Positions 47,871-61,083 of a stretch of 64,000 nt of DNA are shown in pieces. This DNA is from Trichaptum fuscoviolaceum (taxonomy: Eukaryota; Basidiomycota; Agaricomycetes; Hymenochaetales; Trichaptaceae): contig CAJSYZ010000004.1 in the NCBI GenBank assembly GCA_910574455.1, forward strand, positions 4,412,599 to 4,476,598. Direction: 5' to 3'. Position 1 is the stretch's first letter; each line of letters opens with the position of its first letter. The translations under genes and the position numbers were made by a program. The notes under the pieces are model-generated. The model saw nothing but the letters and a program-made list of their open reading frames with translations. It did not search any database and was not told the DNA's origin.

Positions 47871-49378
47871 ATGCAGATGAAGCTCGCTACCGTTTTGGCT
47901 CTCCTTCCGTTCTTTGTGGCCGCTGCGCCAGCTGCGCCGGACGCACGCAACGGGTTGAGGATCCCTCTCACTAAGCGTGCGACGCTCGTGAAGGACAATG
48001 GTGTGGTGGATTTGGATGCTATCCGAGCTCGCCATGCTCGCATCCAGGGGTACGACCTCGCAGCTATACTCTTTAACCTACCGCTAATATCTACCCTTCT
48101 GTAGTAAAATCGCTCGCGGCTTTGAGAACTACAAGAAGAACACTGGCAACGTTCACCCGAACTTCGTGGCTAGCTCTCTTAGCAAGCGCGATGGTGGCTC
48201 TGGAACGGTTGCACTCAAGGACGACAATAGCGAACTCTGGGAGGGTGAGATTACCGTCGGCACTCCTCCGGTCACTTTCCGAGGTAAGAGAGCCATTAGC
48301 CCTCTTGGGGTTAGCATTTACTGACATATCTTATGCAGTTGACTTCGACACTGGTTCCAGCGATCTCTTCCTTCCCGGCAAGGATTGCGGTGACACATGC
48401 TCTGGCCACACCGCCTACGACACTTCGAAGAGCAGCACCGCGAAGGATCTTGGCCAGCAGTTCACGCTCAAGTACGGCGATGGCTCGACCGTCAACGGCG
48501 AGGTCTTCTCTGACACCGTCAGCATCGGCGGTCTTACAGCAACGAACCAGAGCGTCGGCGCTGCAAAGCAATACTCTGACGGCTTCGCCAGCAAGCAGTT
48601 CTCCCCCGACGGCTTGATGGGCATGGCCTTCGAGCAGATCTCCGAGTACAAGGCCCCGCCTGTCTTCCAGTCCCTCGTAAACGACAAGCAGGTTGGCTCG
48701 GCAGAGTTCGGCTTTACTCTCCTCGAGAGCGGCTCGGAGCTCTACCTCGGCGGTGTTGACAAGAGCAAGGTCTCCGGCGACCTGACATACACGGCCGTCA
48801 CCACCCCCGGCTACTGGCAGATCAAGTTCGACGGCGTCAAGATGAGCGGCGGAAACAGCACTGGCTCTGGCAACGGCACCCGTATCATCAACAAGCGCGA
48901 TTCGACCGACGCGATTGTCGACACCGGCACCACCCTCGTCTACGGTGACTCCGCCACCGTCAAGGGTATCTACGACAAGATCCCCGGCGCGAAGGACGCG
49001 AGCGCCACCGCTGGCCAGGGCTTGTACACTATCCCCTGCAGCGCGGTTCCCGACGGCATCACGGTCTCTATCGAGGGCAAGGACTTCCCCATTTCGAAGG
49101 ACACCTTCAGCCTCGGCCCTGTCTCTGACGGATCCAGCGACTGCGTTGGCGGCTTCGTCGCTGACGACTCAATGGGTAAGCAGTATTGTTAATGACGGCT
49201 GGCTTCCCTCTTCTAACTGTTTTTTAAGGCTTCTGGATCCTCGGCGATGTCTTCCTCCGCAACGTTTATACCTGTACGTATCTGCAGCTCTCTCTTTTCT
49301 TCCCTCAGCTTATCGTGTCCTCCTATAGCCTTTGACCTAGCCCAGAGCCGCGTTGGCTTTGCGACCCTTTCCAAGTAA
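47871..49378 (+). CDS. secreted aspartic protease (pepsin family A1, polyporopepsin-like)
   Basis: About 410 residues. The signal peptide MQMKLATVLALLPFFVAAAP is followed by a propeptide rich in basic residues (ending near SLSKRDG, possibly a KR processing site). A second ATG at 47877 is an alternative start. First catalytic loop VDFDTGSSDLFLPG (48.34 kb) follows an intron whose acceptor is TGCAG; flap region KYGDGSTVNGEV; second catalytic loop AIVDTGTTLVYGD (48.92 kb); C-terminal GFWILGDVFLRNVYTSFDLA and RVGFATLSK with TAA at 49376-49378. Two conserved disulfide cysteine pairs are visible (CGDTC; CSAV ... DCVGG). Extracellular acid protease for protein breakdown. Strong C-ending codon bias indicates high expression. 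Four or more short introns. Confidence 0.93.
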
Positions 49379-50702
49379 TCGCAGCACTCTCCACTATACC
49401 AATATCCCATACCCATAACAACAGTGATGGGACGCTCTAACGAAAGCACTGGCATTGGTCTGGTACTGATACAATTGTGCATCTTTATCTATTGGTCTCA
49501 AAGGCTTGTACTATTACTCCATTTCGATACCACAATGCATTGTTTTTTTTTCGAGAATGATTGATATCGAAAAGACTGCACGAACGTTCCTCTATCTTAC
49601 AGCATATCTTTGCTTTGCTTCATCTAAGAATTGTATAGGTGCTCATTCTTCAAGGTGTCCCCAGTTCCTTTTCGAAGGATTTCTGTGATCCGTCTCTCCC
49701 CGTCAATCTCAATACCTCTTATGTGCTATGCTGGCCTTCGCCATCGTAAACAAATTTCTCTCGAAAGCTAAGTAATAATCCAAAAGACAGAGTACACGAG
49801 TGCCTCGCTTTCACCCGCTCATTAAAGTAATAATGCACATGTTGAACTATTTTCGAGTCCTTGATATATGTTCAACTCATTGACATATTGAATAAAAGAA
49901 AGCAAAGCGATAGCAAGTGGGAGTAACACACAAAAAAGTACGGATGAACATCACACAGAAGATTATGAGCGAAAGTACCAAGAGTAAGGGAAAGACGACC
50001 AGAGCGCTGCCACTCAATCTCGGTGATCTCAAACGTATAACAGACCAAATGGAGTGAGCGAAAGCAAAGCCGTGGCGGATGTCTAAATAGCTTCTATAAC
50101 GGAAAAAGATACATACATGTAAGAACCAAGAGTTACAAATCAGCCAGTAGATATGTAGCAATTTTACACCTTTCATTATCACCTCCAGTTCCAATCCCAC
50201 CCCCAAGTCCTGAAACCGAAATCGTTCGTTTTTGTCCTGCATTTCTACTTTGCCCTACCCTTAATATAGGCCACCACGAACTGAGTTTCCAGGAGTTTTT
50301 CTGGATCCATGCCGTATGCTGATAGTCATAGAAAAAGCAGGTCAATTCCAAACCAATTCTCTCCATCAGATATGTACCACACTCCGAATCCAACTTCATC
50401 GTGATGAAGACAATGAATCTCCTCATGCCATGCCACCGAACGGACTAGCGAGCCGCATCGAGCTGAGGTGAGCGCAGAGATCCACATAACCATCAAACAG
50501 CATAAGGAACCCGAAAGCAAATATAAACATATTCGGCAAGAGACGAGGCAAAGTCCACGAACGTTCACCCATGAGTTTTGCATAAATATGGTGAACAGCA
50601 GAGGACAAAGGACGCCATCTGAAGGGAGTCGTAATAGGTGACAATATCTCGAACGCCAATCTCTTCTCCTTACGAGTTGCTGCATTCACCTCAAGTGGTT
50701 AC
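49379..50702. other. 1.3-kb region between convergent genes, no gene assigned
   Basis: 3' flanks of the aspartic protease and the Clr2-like gene. An 88-codon minus-strand frame at 50423-50689 contains a hydrophobic stretch (NMFIFAFGFLMLFDG) but matches nothing recognised and has no clear splice partner; it may be untranslated sequence. Confidence 0.5.
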
Positions 50703-53700
50703 TTAGTCAACATCAACATCGATCGCATCCTTTTGCCGCAATGCACGATTCCTCCAGTAATCCACAAGCTCCTTTTTTGCCTCTGCCTCCGCCCGTCGGA
50801 TCATTTCCCAGCGACTGGCAACTCTCGTAGTCGGGTCAACGGCGTTATACACACCCGCATCAAGGCACTCAAGTGCCCAATAAGCGTCATTTCCACTCGC
50901 TTCAGGATTTTGGCTAGCCGCAGTGACATACGGCTTCATCAGCGGTTTTTGCAAGATTCCGGGGTAATAGCGCCCAGAGAGAAGTGTGAGCGATACGTCG
51001 GCCTCAAAGGATGGCTTCAGGATGGGTCGGAATTTGTACGTCTGAGGCGCTGGAGGAAGAGGGTAGGATGATGGAAAAGGTGAAAGCGGGGAAGAGAGCG
51101 ATGGGTTTCCTGGATTGAACTTCTGCGGTATTGATGGCGGAAGGGGTGCTTCGCGTTGCTTTCCCTTAGTATCCTCGGATGGCAGCAGGTGATCGCTTGA
51201 CCCAGACGGAAGCAAGGCATTCTCTGAACTGATGACGGTGTTCTCTATCTTATCCTTGGAAAGAGAATCAGATGTAGTCAAGCTGGAAACCATGGGGAGG
51301 TCACCAGCATTATCAGACGCAGAGCTAACAGATGGAAGGGTGTTCTGGTCTACACTGAGGAGGGCTTGGGTCGAGGGTACAGGTGCGGTCGCAGCTTGCG
51401 GTGCGACATAATTTGTCCCTTGCGTTGATGTGGGTTTTCCCGAGGAGAGGTTCAAAAGAGTTAAAGGAGTTGCGATTGGCTTCCCGTTGGCCTTTCCCGC
51501 AACGGAGGGTTTACCATAAGTATCCGCTTCGTCTCCAGATTCCCAATTCTCGTCCGCAAGCTCATATAGCATTCCAGTAAGACGACATTCATTGCCAGAA
51601 CCCCTCCCACGTGTGGCTCGCGCCAGAAAAATACCGTCGATACGCATGAATATTCCCCTCGAGGCAGCCCCGTCAGATTCTCCGTCCATATCCATGGCAT
51701 CTGTACTTGAACCAACCTCAATTCTGACGCGTGAAGATTGTTCTGGTAAGTTAGGACCTTGTGAATCTTCCTCCATGGCATTGTCCATGTTAATAATTTC
51801 CTTGGTGGATGGATGGGGAGCACTCTCATTTATTTGCTCCTGTTCATCCTGAGCTCCAATTCCAGAGCTTGGTTTGCCAGGGTTAGATACCTTCAATGCC
51901 GGCAAGCTCTGGCTATCCTGGATTCGATCAATCACTGATCCAGAGGGCTGCTTGATATTTGCTGCACCCTTCGGCGCGAACTGGTAACGTGGAAATTTCA
52001 GACGCACGAGCTCTCCCATCCAGATACGCTCTGCACCCCACCAAAGTCCCTGAAAACGCAGCTGTGACTCAATGCCGAAGGCCTGCCGTAGTTTAGAAGG
52101 TTGTTGGTTGTTGAATTCCGGTGTTGCTTCCCCTCCAGACGTACTTGAATTCTGTAGCTCCCTTTCTGAGGGTGCATTGCGCACAGGAGTCGAAACACTG
52201 CCGGACGGTAAAATCGATCGAGGCTCCAGTAGCTTGCATTCCCATGTGTGAGTTGGAGTCCAGTATCTTGAGATACAAGACGCGATCTGAATTGCCATAG
52301 CGAACGGACCTGCGGCTTCTTCGAAGTGCCTTTCTTGCGATTGCGGTGACGGCGGGGAAGGATCAAAACGCGCAAAAGCTTCGGAAAGCTTCGTTTCCGC
52401 ATCCTCTTCCTCATTGTCTCCGCTCGCAGTGATAATACTCATTCCAACAGGCCCCGAGTAGCTGTCAACATCGATTTTAACAGATCGAATAGCACGCAAG
52501 AGGTTTTCGGACGGGGCGTAGGACTGATAGGGTAGAAGACGATCGTCTTCGCAAGCCATGGCCTTAGAGACCACGAGAAGCTGGATTTTGTAGACCCATT
52601 TGTGACGCACAGTCCAGGGGACGTCTTCATCAGCAGCAGAATTTCCGACTATATCATGCTTTGCGTCCCCATTTGAGATGTCTTTCATGACGACGTCGCT
52701 TTCCTTGGGCCGAATCTCTGACTTGAAGGAAATCTCCTCAACGATACCAGGCCAGAACACAATGACTTCCTCCGGGTGTGTGTCCGCATTCTTCCAAGCG
52801 ATCGGATGGTTCAGCTTGACCCAGACAAGCTCGCTTTCGCGCGCCCACTGCTGGTACTTCCCGAGGGCTCTACGCAAATCACCCTCGCGCTCCGGCGCAA
52901 CAAACTGGGTGGGTGCCTTCGGGAGCTTCGGTATCCTGGGGGCGCGGCGGACTGTCAGGTGTGGAACCTGCTGTTTCTCGCGCTTGCGCGCGGCCGAGCC
53001 AAAGTTCGTGGGCACGCGGGCTGTCCCCGAGGGCGACGGGCCTTGTCGCTGACTTGAAGACAGGCCAAACGCATCGGTCACCTCGCGCTGAGGCCGCTTT
53101 GCACAGTACTTGCACTTACAGTTGCTTCGGTTCTCCCCACGGTCCGTTATTAGCCAGTATGCATGAGGTATGAACTCTTGCGGGGAGCGAAACCGAGCGA
53201 CTATCTTAGAGCCTTCCGAAGATAGTGAATATAGCATTGACATATATATTAGACATGTTTGTACATACCGACGAGATACAGATCATGCCTGACACTTCCG
53301 CTACTGAGTTGGCCCTTGTGGTGATCATAGAACTGGTAACCAGACGGCCAACTATGTAGAACCCAACTCTTGCTGTCTAAAGACATTCCTACTTTAGCTC
53401 CTCCTCTCCAGCAAATAATAGTCAAGTCAAACCATGCTCACCGAGATCAGAATATTTCAGCATTTCAGCCAGGCTCTGCCCAATCAACAGACGCCACTTT
53501 ATTGACGCTACATGGTCCAGCGGTAGCGGCTGCATAAAGTTAACATAGCTCTCTTCGTCTGGATTCGAGGTCGTATTCGTCGGCCAGCGACCTGCATCGC
53601 CGTCACTGCAGTCAATGAAGACCCATTTCGGATTCGCAGGAAGAGCAGTACCCCCCGCATTGACGGTCCTTACCATCCTCTGGTTGGCCTGATGGGATGG

Positions 53701-53736
53701 AGAAAAGTGAGGCTGAGAGTTCCCTCTTCCAAACAT
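50703..53736 (-). CDS. clr2: Clr2-like transcription-silencing protein
   Basis: About 980 residues in three exons. The start chosen is MFGRGNSQPHFSPSHQANQR at 53736; ATGs at 53763 and 53676 are alternatives. Exon 1 includes YVNFMQPLPLDHVASIKWRL and ends before GTGAGC near 53450. Exon 2 reads VGMSLDSKSWVLHSWPSGYQ ... HHKGQLSSGSVRHDLYLVG. Exon 3 (from about 53216) continues RFRSPQEFIPHAYWLITDRG, CKCKYCAKRPQREV, a conserved core WVKLNHPIAWKN ... VIVFWPGIVEE, then GLWWGAERIWMGELVRLKFP, and a low-complexity Ser/Pro region before a conserved C-terminus (LLSGRYYPGILQKPLMKPYV, YWALECLDAG). It ends AIDVDVD at 50703. These are the N- and C-terminal domains of the cryptic loci regulator Clr2, a subunit of the SHREC histone-deacetylase complex in fission yeast heterochromatin. 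A role here is inferred from family. Confidence 0.85.
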
Positions 53737-55024
53737 AGCGAAAGTACTATGGGCGCAATTCACGTGACTAGGTACTAGTATGACGTAACTTGAAGTTATT
53801 CGTATTAAAGCCTGAGTTCGACGAGCTTTTTGATCTTTACTATGCGCACCGTGACCTCGCAGGTTGCCCTATCAACACAAATTTTCTCCTTTTACCAAAG
53901 TGCCTTCAATTGTCTTGCTCAAGCCGTCATTCAAGTTGATTGTCTTCTTATTGAATCTTCCGCCGTGATTTATCTACGTTCTGCACTTGACTTCAGTGGC
54001 AGTTGCGTTAAACTACGCGGCAAGAGGAATGGTATGGGGGTTTCTGACTTCATGTCAGGCTTCCTATGTAGGTCCATAGCAGATCGTCTACCTTTTGGTC
54101 GCTCTACGAGATGACGTTTTGATTGGATCTGACAAGCTCTAGCGCAGTATCTTGCTTGTACGGGTTTTTACATACAGTATCTAAGTTCCCATTTACTTCA
54201 GACTATTGCTATTGTCTTTTGGTTCATGATTTCATATGCGAATGAAACTTGTCTTTCAAAACGAGAAACTCGTCTATAGACGACCTGCTTCGATTTGAAC
54301 AGCATGCACCATAATAATGGGAAAGGCGTCTAGTACATCAGTTCGATTGGTGTCGGAGGTATCCTTGTCCAACCCCTCAGTATTCCATGAATGAATAAAC
54401 CACTTGTCCATAACATTTATTTCAGGAAACCTCCCTTGTCCGTTGAGCGGTGATAGATCCAGATGACAAAAGGACTTGCATGCTGGTCGTCGAAACCCCA
54501 CATCCTCTTGTCCTCTCACATCCATGCCAACTCTCGGCCGCCAAGGCTGACACAACAGCAGTCGATCCGCAAGTGATATTTCGACGGTGGATATCCACCG
54601 GAACCATCAGTGGTCGCATCTACAAGTGAAAGCAGCATTTCTTCCCTGAACGTTCTTACGCATTTCCGGAACAGCAGTGCGTTGGCCCATCATGATGGGA
54701 CTCCGAGTAAGCGAATGATCGAGCGGTTCAATTTTCAGTTTTCTAATGAACTTCACACATTTTAGATATACGTCGCAAAAGAAATATGTTTGCGTCAAGA
54801 ATCTCGTTAGCGTACATGCTAAGCCATTATATCGTGAACGGGGGAACTACAGAGCTATTACTGGACAGAAAAGAGGAAAGAGATATCGTGAACGTGAAGA
54901 CCAGTCCAAAAAACATGAGCATCAGCTGCGGGCTTTTAATAGCGTCGCATCTAAGCGGGAGGATAAGCACGAGATATTACATGCAGTGTATGCGAACATT
55001 GATAAATATGTTTGTACACGCATT
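53737..55024. other. 1.3-kb intergenic region, no gene seen
   Basis: Upstream region of the Clr2-like gene and 3' flank of the hexose transporter. Short frames at 53830-54114 (+) and 54274-54555 (-) have no recognisable domain. Confidence 0.5.
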
Positions 55025-57149
55025 CTACACCTTCTCCTCGACATGCTTCTCAGAGCTGTCGTCGTGTGGGATGTGTGTCGCACCACCGCCGAGCTTCGCA
55101 ACCGCTTCATGATCACCCGCGTGGACGTCGTTCGCGATGAGCTTGTTGCGCATGGCGACGGACGTGCGCGGGGTCGAGTGCTGGTAGAGGAGGTCGATTT
55201 GCTCGAGGGAAAGCCCACGGGTCTCGGGGATGCAGAAGTACGTGAAAATGATGCAGCAGAAGCACGTCGAGCCCCAGATGAAGAACACCTTCGCCTGGAG
55301 GTTCGCGTTGCCCTTGCCCGAGTTGACGAGGTACGGCGTCGCGAAACCGATGGCGAAATTCCAGAGCCAGTTCGACGCCGCGGCAAGCGACATGCCCTTC
55401 GCGCGCACGTTGAGCGGGAAGATCTCGCCGACGACGACCCACGCGATGGGCCCCCACGTCGACGCGAAGAAGGCGATGTAGATGCACACGAAAGCGATGA
55501 GCACCTTCTGGCCCGCGAGGTTCGTCTTCGGGACGGTCACACCCGCGATGGCAACGATGAACTCGCACACGCACATGCCCACCGCACCGACGAGCAGCAG
55601 CCTGCGGCGTCCGAAGCGCTCGACACCCCACATGCCCGGGAGTGTCATGAAGCAGTTGACGATGTTTGTCGCGACGCTGATGAGGAAGGAGTTTTTGATG
55701 CCCGAGTTCTGGAAGAAAATCGTGCCGTAGTAGAAGATGAAGTTGATGCCGGTGAGCTGTTGCCATCCCTGGAGGGCCATACCGGAGAGGACACGGAAGG
55801 CGATCTTGTTAGGCTCGCCCGGGGTGAAGCAGTCCTTGTAGGTGGCAACGCCGAACTGTTTCTCTTCCTCGAGAGAAGCGCGAATGTCGTTGAGTTCTTC
55901 CTGGACGATCGGATCATTGGGAGGCAGTCTGGTGAGGCGGGAAAGAGAAAGTGCGGCACGGTCATCGTATCCCTTCTTGACATACCAACGGGGTGACTCC
56001 GGGAGAATCAACATGCCAACAGAAAGGACAAAGGCCCATACGAACTGGATGGAGATCGGGATACGGTACGAGGAGTGATTAGGGCGGTTTTGGGTCGAAT
56101 TGTTCACGACAGATGCAAGTAAGAGACCGATTGTGATGGCCCATTGGTAGCCAGAAACAACGGCACCACGAATCCATTTTGGCGCGCTATGACAGAGGAG
56201 GGGAATTCGTCAGATGAAGTCGCAAGGCGAACGAGATTGAGATGAGATCAAACACGACCACATGACATGTACGCCAATCAATGCGGGGAAGGCTATAAAT
56301 AGCAGCACTAGCCCATTTCCGGAAGACGCATCGACTTCCGAGTTGTCCAACAAAAAAAGAAGCCTCATATCCACGGCGTTCCCCTTCATAGGGCGCGGAG
56401 CATACACGGCGCCGCGAACCTGATGGGAAGCGAGGGCCTAACGTCGAGCATCCAACATGCCAAGGAGCCACCCGAACAAATCATAACCATGCAAGTACGT
56501 AGACACTCACCATTCAGATTGATACATTGGCACGAGCACGGACACGAGACCCACACCCAGCCCGGCTATGACACGGCCGACAATGAATAGCGGGAGCGCC
56601 GTAGACGCCACTTGCATCGCGACACCGATAGAGAAGACGAATGCAGAGAAGACAATACCCAGCCTGCGACCAAGGATGTCGGCTGCGGGCGCGCCAATGA
56701 GAGCACCTGTGAAGGTACCGACGGAAAGGATGGAGACGACCAGCGACTGCTGGGAGGTCGTGATTAGGCATCCAGCAGGATGGTTAAAGGTGTCAGTTGT
56801 TGTCTGGCCGAATGTGCAGAGCCAATCTGGCATAGCTTGAATGCCGCTGATGATACCGGTGTCATAGCTATCGAAGCAATTCATTGAGTATGCTGAGAGC
56901 TGGAGCGCCAACAACGAGCTCACCCGTAGAGGATACCACCGAAGGCTGCGAAAGCACTGTACGCGGGTCAATCATCGAGTCAACTACTCCTTCAGAGCAA
57001 TGCAAACATACCACTGCAAACCGCATCAGTTACTTCTGTCTCGTTGGGAGGTTAGAGGAGGCACTGACCATCAGGATACCCGCGAACGTGTTCTTGGGAG
57101 CATTGGCGCCGACGCCGCCACCTTGAGCAAGCACAGGGCCGCCTGCCAT
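55025..57149 (-). CDS. hexose transporter (MFS sugar porter)
   Basis: About 530 residues with twelve predicted membrane segments; imports sugars by proton symport or facilitated diffusion at the plasma membrane. It starts MAGGPVLAQGGGVGANAPKN at 57149. Sugar-porter signatures: GYDTGIISGIQAMPDW, ADILGRRLGIV (the (D/N)RxGRR loop), PESPRWYVKKGYDDRAALSL, LQGWQQLTGINFIFYYGT (QQxxGxN sugar-binding), VERFGRRRLLLVGA, and PETRGLSLEQIDLLY near the C-terminus. It ends SSEKHVEEKV at 55025. The intron joining MYQSE to CAPKWIRG (56187-56510) is 324 nt, much longer than other introns here. Strong C-ending codon bias; this creates a 416-codon antisense open frame that is not a gene. TATA box about 115 bp upstream. 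Confidence 0.93.
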
Positions 57150-57181
57150 TTTTGCACAATGTATGGGGATGGAGAACTTTG

Positions 57182-57217
57182 TGCGGGGGCGGGATGGAGA
57201 GGAGGCGGGGTAAGAGA
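57182..57217 (-). promoter_or_regulatory. candidate CreA/Mig1-type GC boxes in transporter leader
   Basis: GCGGGG occurs twice within 35 bp (near 57183 and 57205), matching the SYGGRG consensus of the fungal glucose repressor. It lies between the TATA box and the ATG of the transporter. The match is short and function is inferred. Confidence 0.3.
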
Positions 57218-57261
57218 GAAGAGAAGGGCACTCGGTAGGCTGAGGTCTTGTCGCTGGACAT

Positions 57262-57268
57262 TTTTATA
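57262..57268 (-). promoter_or_regulatory. TATA box for hexose transporter
   Basis: TATAAAA on the minus strand, about 115 bp upstream of the ATG at 57149. Confidence 0.55.
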
Positions 57269-60200
57269 GTGCGCGCTAAGATGTGAGAGACGTGGGGAAG
57301 AGCCGAGCTGGGAGCACATGGATTCTCTGTTTTACTTTCGAGAGTCTGCTTCTTCGCGCTCCTGCATAGATGCACATCCCAAATCGGGCACATGTCGCGA
57401 AATACACACACAGGCACAAACTTACAGCCACTGCCCCCGGACCCCGGAGCATCGCGCAACCGAGCAATTTATAATTGGACCCTGGCTGTTGCCGCCATCA
57501 ATTTCTTTTTCCTCTTCTTCTTCCGGACATCCCAAACAGCGTCTCTGTCCTCCTCCCTCGTCCTGCGTTTCGGCCTCAGGCGTGCAGTCTGTGTCGCTCA
57601 AACACGCTCGTCTCCCCATGGGCCACCCCACAGGGCCGGAGGACTGCGCTTGGCTTTCGGGTGCTGTAGCGGAGAGTTTAGAAAGGGTACTGATGGATGT
57701 ACCGGGGATCGCCTTCAGTTCAAGTTGCATGAAGCAAGTATAGGCTTCGGATCACCCGCCCTTCGTCCGATCTCACAAGTATGTGTCGCTACCGCAGGCG
57801 CTGGTATGCAGCAGCATCAGTAGCCGTACATTCTAGGCTGCAGAAATGTACGTATCAACAATGTTCGTGGTGCCCTTTGAGTGTCTTTCTGTGTGTTTTT
57901 CATGGCCGCATCCTATTTCTATCCCCGCTCAGCTCGGACTTCGTACCGGACTTGTTTTATGCCTCTTTTGAAAGTCTAATCGTCTTTGCTCAGACCATTC
58001 CTAGGAATGTTGGGAAGATAGAATCTGCAGCAACCGATGATCAAGGAAGCTTGGCTCACAGTTCAGTCGAAAGGCTAAGCGACTCTTTCACACTGATTTA
58101 CTCTGTTCTTCTGGATTGAGTTCCAAAGCTTCCGATTGCGACTCGGCTCTCAAGTGCTTCTTCCTCCGAAGGAACTATATGCAAGCCTGAAGCCTGATCA
58201 TCACCAATCTAAATCCCCCGTCCCCACGCTTTGTGTAGCTTCTCCACGCAATCTCGACTATTGCACCGTCCCGCACTCTAGACCGAAGACCCATTTCAAG
58301 TTGTGGTCATTGTAAGCCGTTGAAGCGATCCAGAATACACAGAGGACCTGTCAACGTCTCCTGTGACTGATCGAGCCAGCGAGCACAATCTAGCCAGCGA
58401 AGCTCCGAGCTTAAAGTTATGCGCCCCCCGAACGCCAACAGCGTGCCGGCCGACCTATCTCAGTTCTGTACCCGCTCCTTCATAAATTGTCGGTCACCCG
58501 ACCCAGCCAGCACAGCAACGATCTCGCTTCCTCTCCCAGGATCGTCAACGTCTTCCCGTCTCTCGACACTAGCATTGATGCGGTAAAGGCTAAAATTAGC
58601 TGGAGAACTTGTGGGATGTGGTACTTGTCATATTTCTGTCCGACACGGTCTCCTTCTGTGCTTCATTGCGATGATAGCGGCGATAATATGACAGCTATAA
58701 ATGGGACGGATTCCATGCGTTAATATGTAGTATCTAGTCTTGAGACTTTCGCGCTATTGCTATGGATGATCAGCTCATAATTCTCTCATCCAATCCCAGC
58801 GCCGACTAATCCCGGTCCCAGAAATACCACCTCCCCCACTTCCCTGAAAAAGGGAGAAGAAACCGAACTTATCCGTTATTTCTACAGTACTACCTATCAA
58901 CGGAGACAGACAATTGGATTTGTGGCTCGGGCACTGGCGTCGTAAGGCCAAGAATGTCTGTGTCTTGGTATGATGCAATACTACCCGACGCACTTATTGC
59001 ATCTCACGAAAACAAAAGCAAAAGACGCTGAACACCGAAGGACAGGAGGAGGGTTGCCTCCTTGGTCAGTCCCCATCCATCGATGGGCTTGCGCACAATT
59101 CGCTGATCATACGAACACATTCCACTGGTACCCGCTCAGGTTCGCGCAGCGTCTGAGCGAGCGTTTACATCTGGTTTTTTTTGTTTCAGATTCACATTCC
59201 GTCGGCCTCAAGCTGTCCACTTTCCAGCCTGAGTGAAAGACCATGCATCAAATCGATGATGATCCCAGCGCATATCAGGCTTGCGCTCTGCTTTCTTGAA
59301 GGATACTTGTCCGATGCGGTATGCCAGCGTCCGTATTGAATCAAGTGTACAATTTGTATCTGATTTTGCATGCATGTAGCGCCATGTTTCACCTCGCTAT
59401 CCTGCTACCATCATCGCATGCCTACCAATCTCGCACCACGAGCGAGTTACAGTCTCTCCTCGTCGATTGAAAGAGCCGCTTTGCGGAGCCAGCGCCTTGC
59501 TGTGATTGGAGTTTCGATGACAGAAGGTTCGCGCTGATCGGGTCGATCATTAGGTCCAGGTACTGCCAGTGTATGTCCTTCAAATCCTCCTCCATTGTAA
59601 TCCGCCCTTCGCAAATTCTAGCAATGCTGCACACTGCTGTCTGCGCTGCGGACGCATCCGAGAGCATGGTATAACGTCCTCGATTTCCTTGTGATTATGG
59701 GGAAAACTGTTTCGCGAGCAAGGACTCAGCCGTGACCATGTGCTTTGTCCTCGGCCCTCCTCAATGTTATCGCCGACGTCCACGAGACCTTTTCGATCGG
59801 TGTTCTGGATATACTATCACGGTCACTACGTCTCGTCTCACCTTGCTTAAGGTCGAGCTCGCGAGCTCAGCAATTCATCTGTCATGGCTCAGACTGGGTG
59901 TCTAGAGCATTTGTTTCCCTCCTTACGCTCACTGGGACCCGGAGGTCTCGGTCTACTTGTATCGTCGACTTCCTACTCATTGCCCAGGCTCGTAAATATG
60001 GCTGGGTCTTTCGTTCATTGAGTCGCAGTCGGTCAACTGATACGCTTGAATAGATTCAGCACATTCCTGTATGTACCAACTCATTCCACTGCAACCGAAG
60101 TGGATGTATGTATCGTGCGTCTCGTCCATCTTCTCACGTTTATGCATAGTCAATATGTTTTGATTGAACTGTATATATTGTAGACTCTCGATCTGCGGCC

Positions 60201-61068
60201 GCAGTCCGTGAGTCTAGTGACCTCTGGGCAGACCTGCGCTTGTCCACACGTAATCAATAATGCCCAGAAAATCCACACGAGCCATAGTCAGGTACCGGTG
60301 TTTCGTGCACCTGCATCCAGCAGCGATCGGAGTCGGACTTTGGGACGCCTCTAGCTCCGAGTCGGTTCCATCGACTGTCTTATCTAAATCGCGAACCTGC
60401 GAGCGCATGGGTGAACGCGGGCGTAAATATACTAGCAATATTCATGAAGGTCTAGAGGATCGACGCCGATATACCACTCCCGAAAGCTCGGGTCCGGTCG
60501 TACGCACGCATGTTTGTGTTCTCAAATCCTAACTTATTCTATTCAGATCGTTCGATTTCCCGGGAGCCGCAGCTATATAATTAGTGCCGCGGGAGGGATG
60601 AAATCGGACGCAGACGGATGTATGAGTGCGACGTCCGTTCTGTCCGAACTGCCATGTTTCGCCTTCGCGCTCTTTTTCCGACTCGACTATTTTCTTGGCT
60701 ACAGTACATTGTGAAAAGTATGTATACAGTATGCTATGGGCTTCTCCTCGAATTCCCAGTCAGGAACGAATGCAAAGAGACGCTAGCACTTGTCATCCTG
60801 AGCACTCTATTAAAATTGATAATGTGATGCGGGGACGGGAACGACATATCATATATGGGGAGAGTGGGGGTGGGGAATGCATTGAACTACTACAGTATAA
60901 GAGCTTATTGAAATTGAGCAGATCAAATAGGCTGCCACCTTGTAAAGAGATTCAGTACCATCAAAAAACTTGTGACCCTTTTTACAACAAATGAAGGCAG
61001 TCCAAATCGATAGTTTCTACATACATTGTATCGAGTGCATCAGCAGGTGTATTTACATACTACTATCA

Positions 61069-61083
61069 TATATATATATATGC
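61069..61083. repeat. (TA)n microsatellite
   Basis: Seven uninterrupted AT dinucleotides in an AT-rich intergenic stretch. Confidence 0.7.

Noticed and set aside
48122..49192. 356-codon frame starting at 48122
   Set aside because: It is the aspartic protease frame read through an upstream exon in the wrong frame and through an intron. The true start is at 47871 with a signal peptide.
55113..55766. 217-codon His/Arg-rich frame
   Set aside because: Shifted frame of the hexose transporter on the same strand.
54746..55996. 416-codon open frame on the plus strand
   Set aside because: It lies antisense to the well-supported hexose transporter. The strong C-ending codon bias of that gene leaves few stops on the other strand. 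The translation is low in complexity (rich in Arg, Asp, Glu) and matches no family.
60214..60540. opposed 74- and 90-codon frames near 60.3 kb
   Set aside because: No recognisable domain, no splice continuation, and each is the complement of the other.
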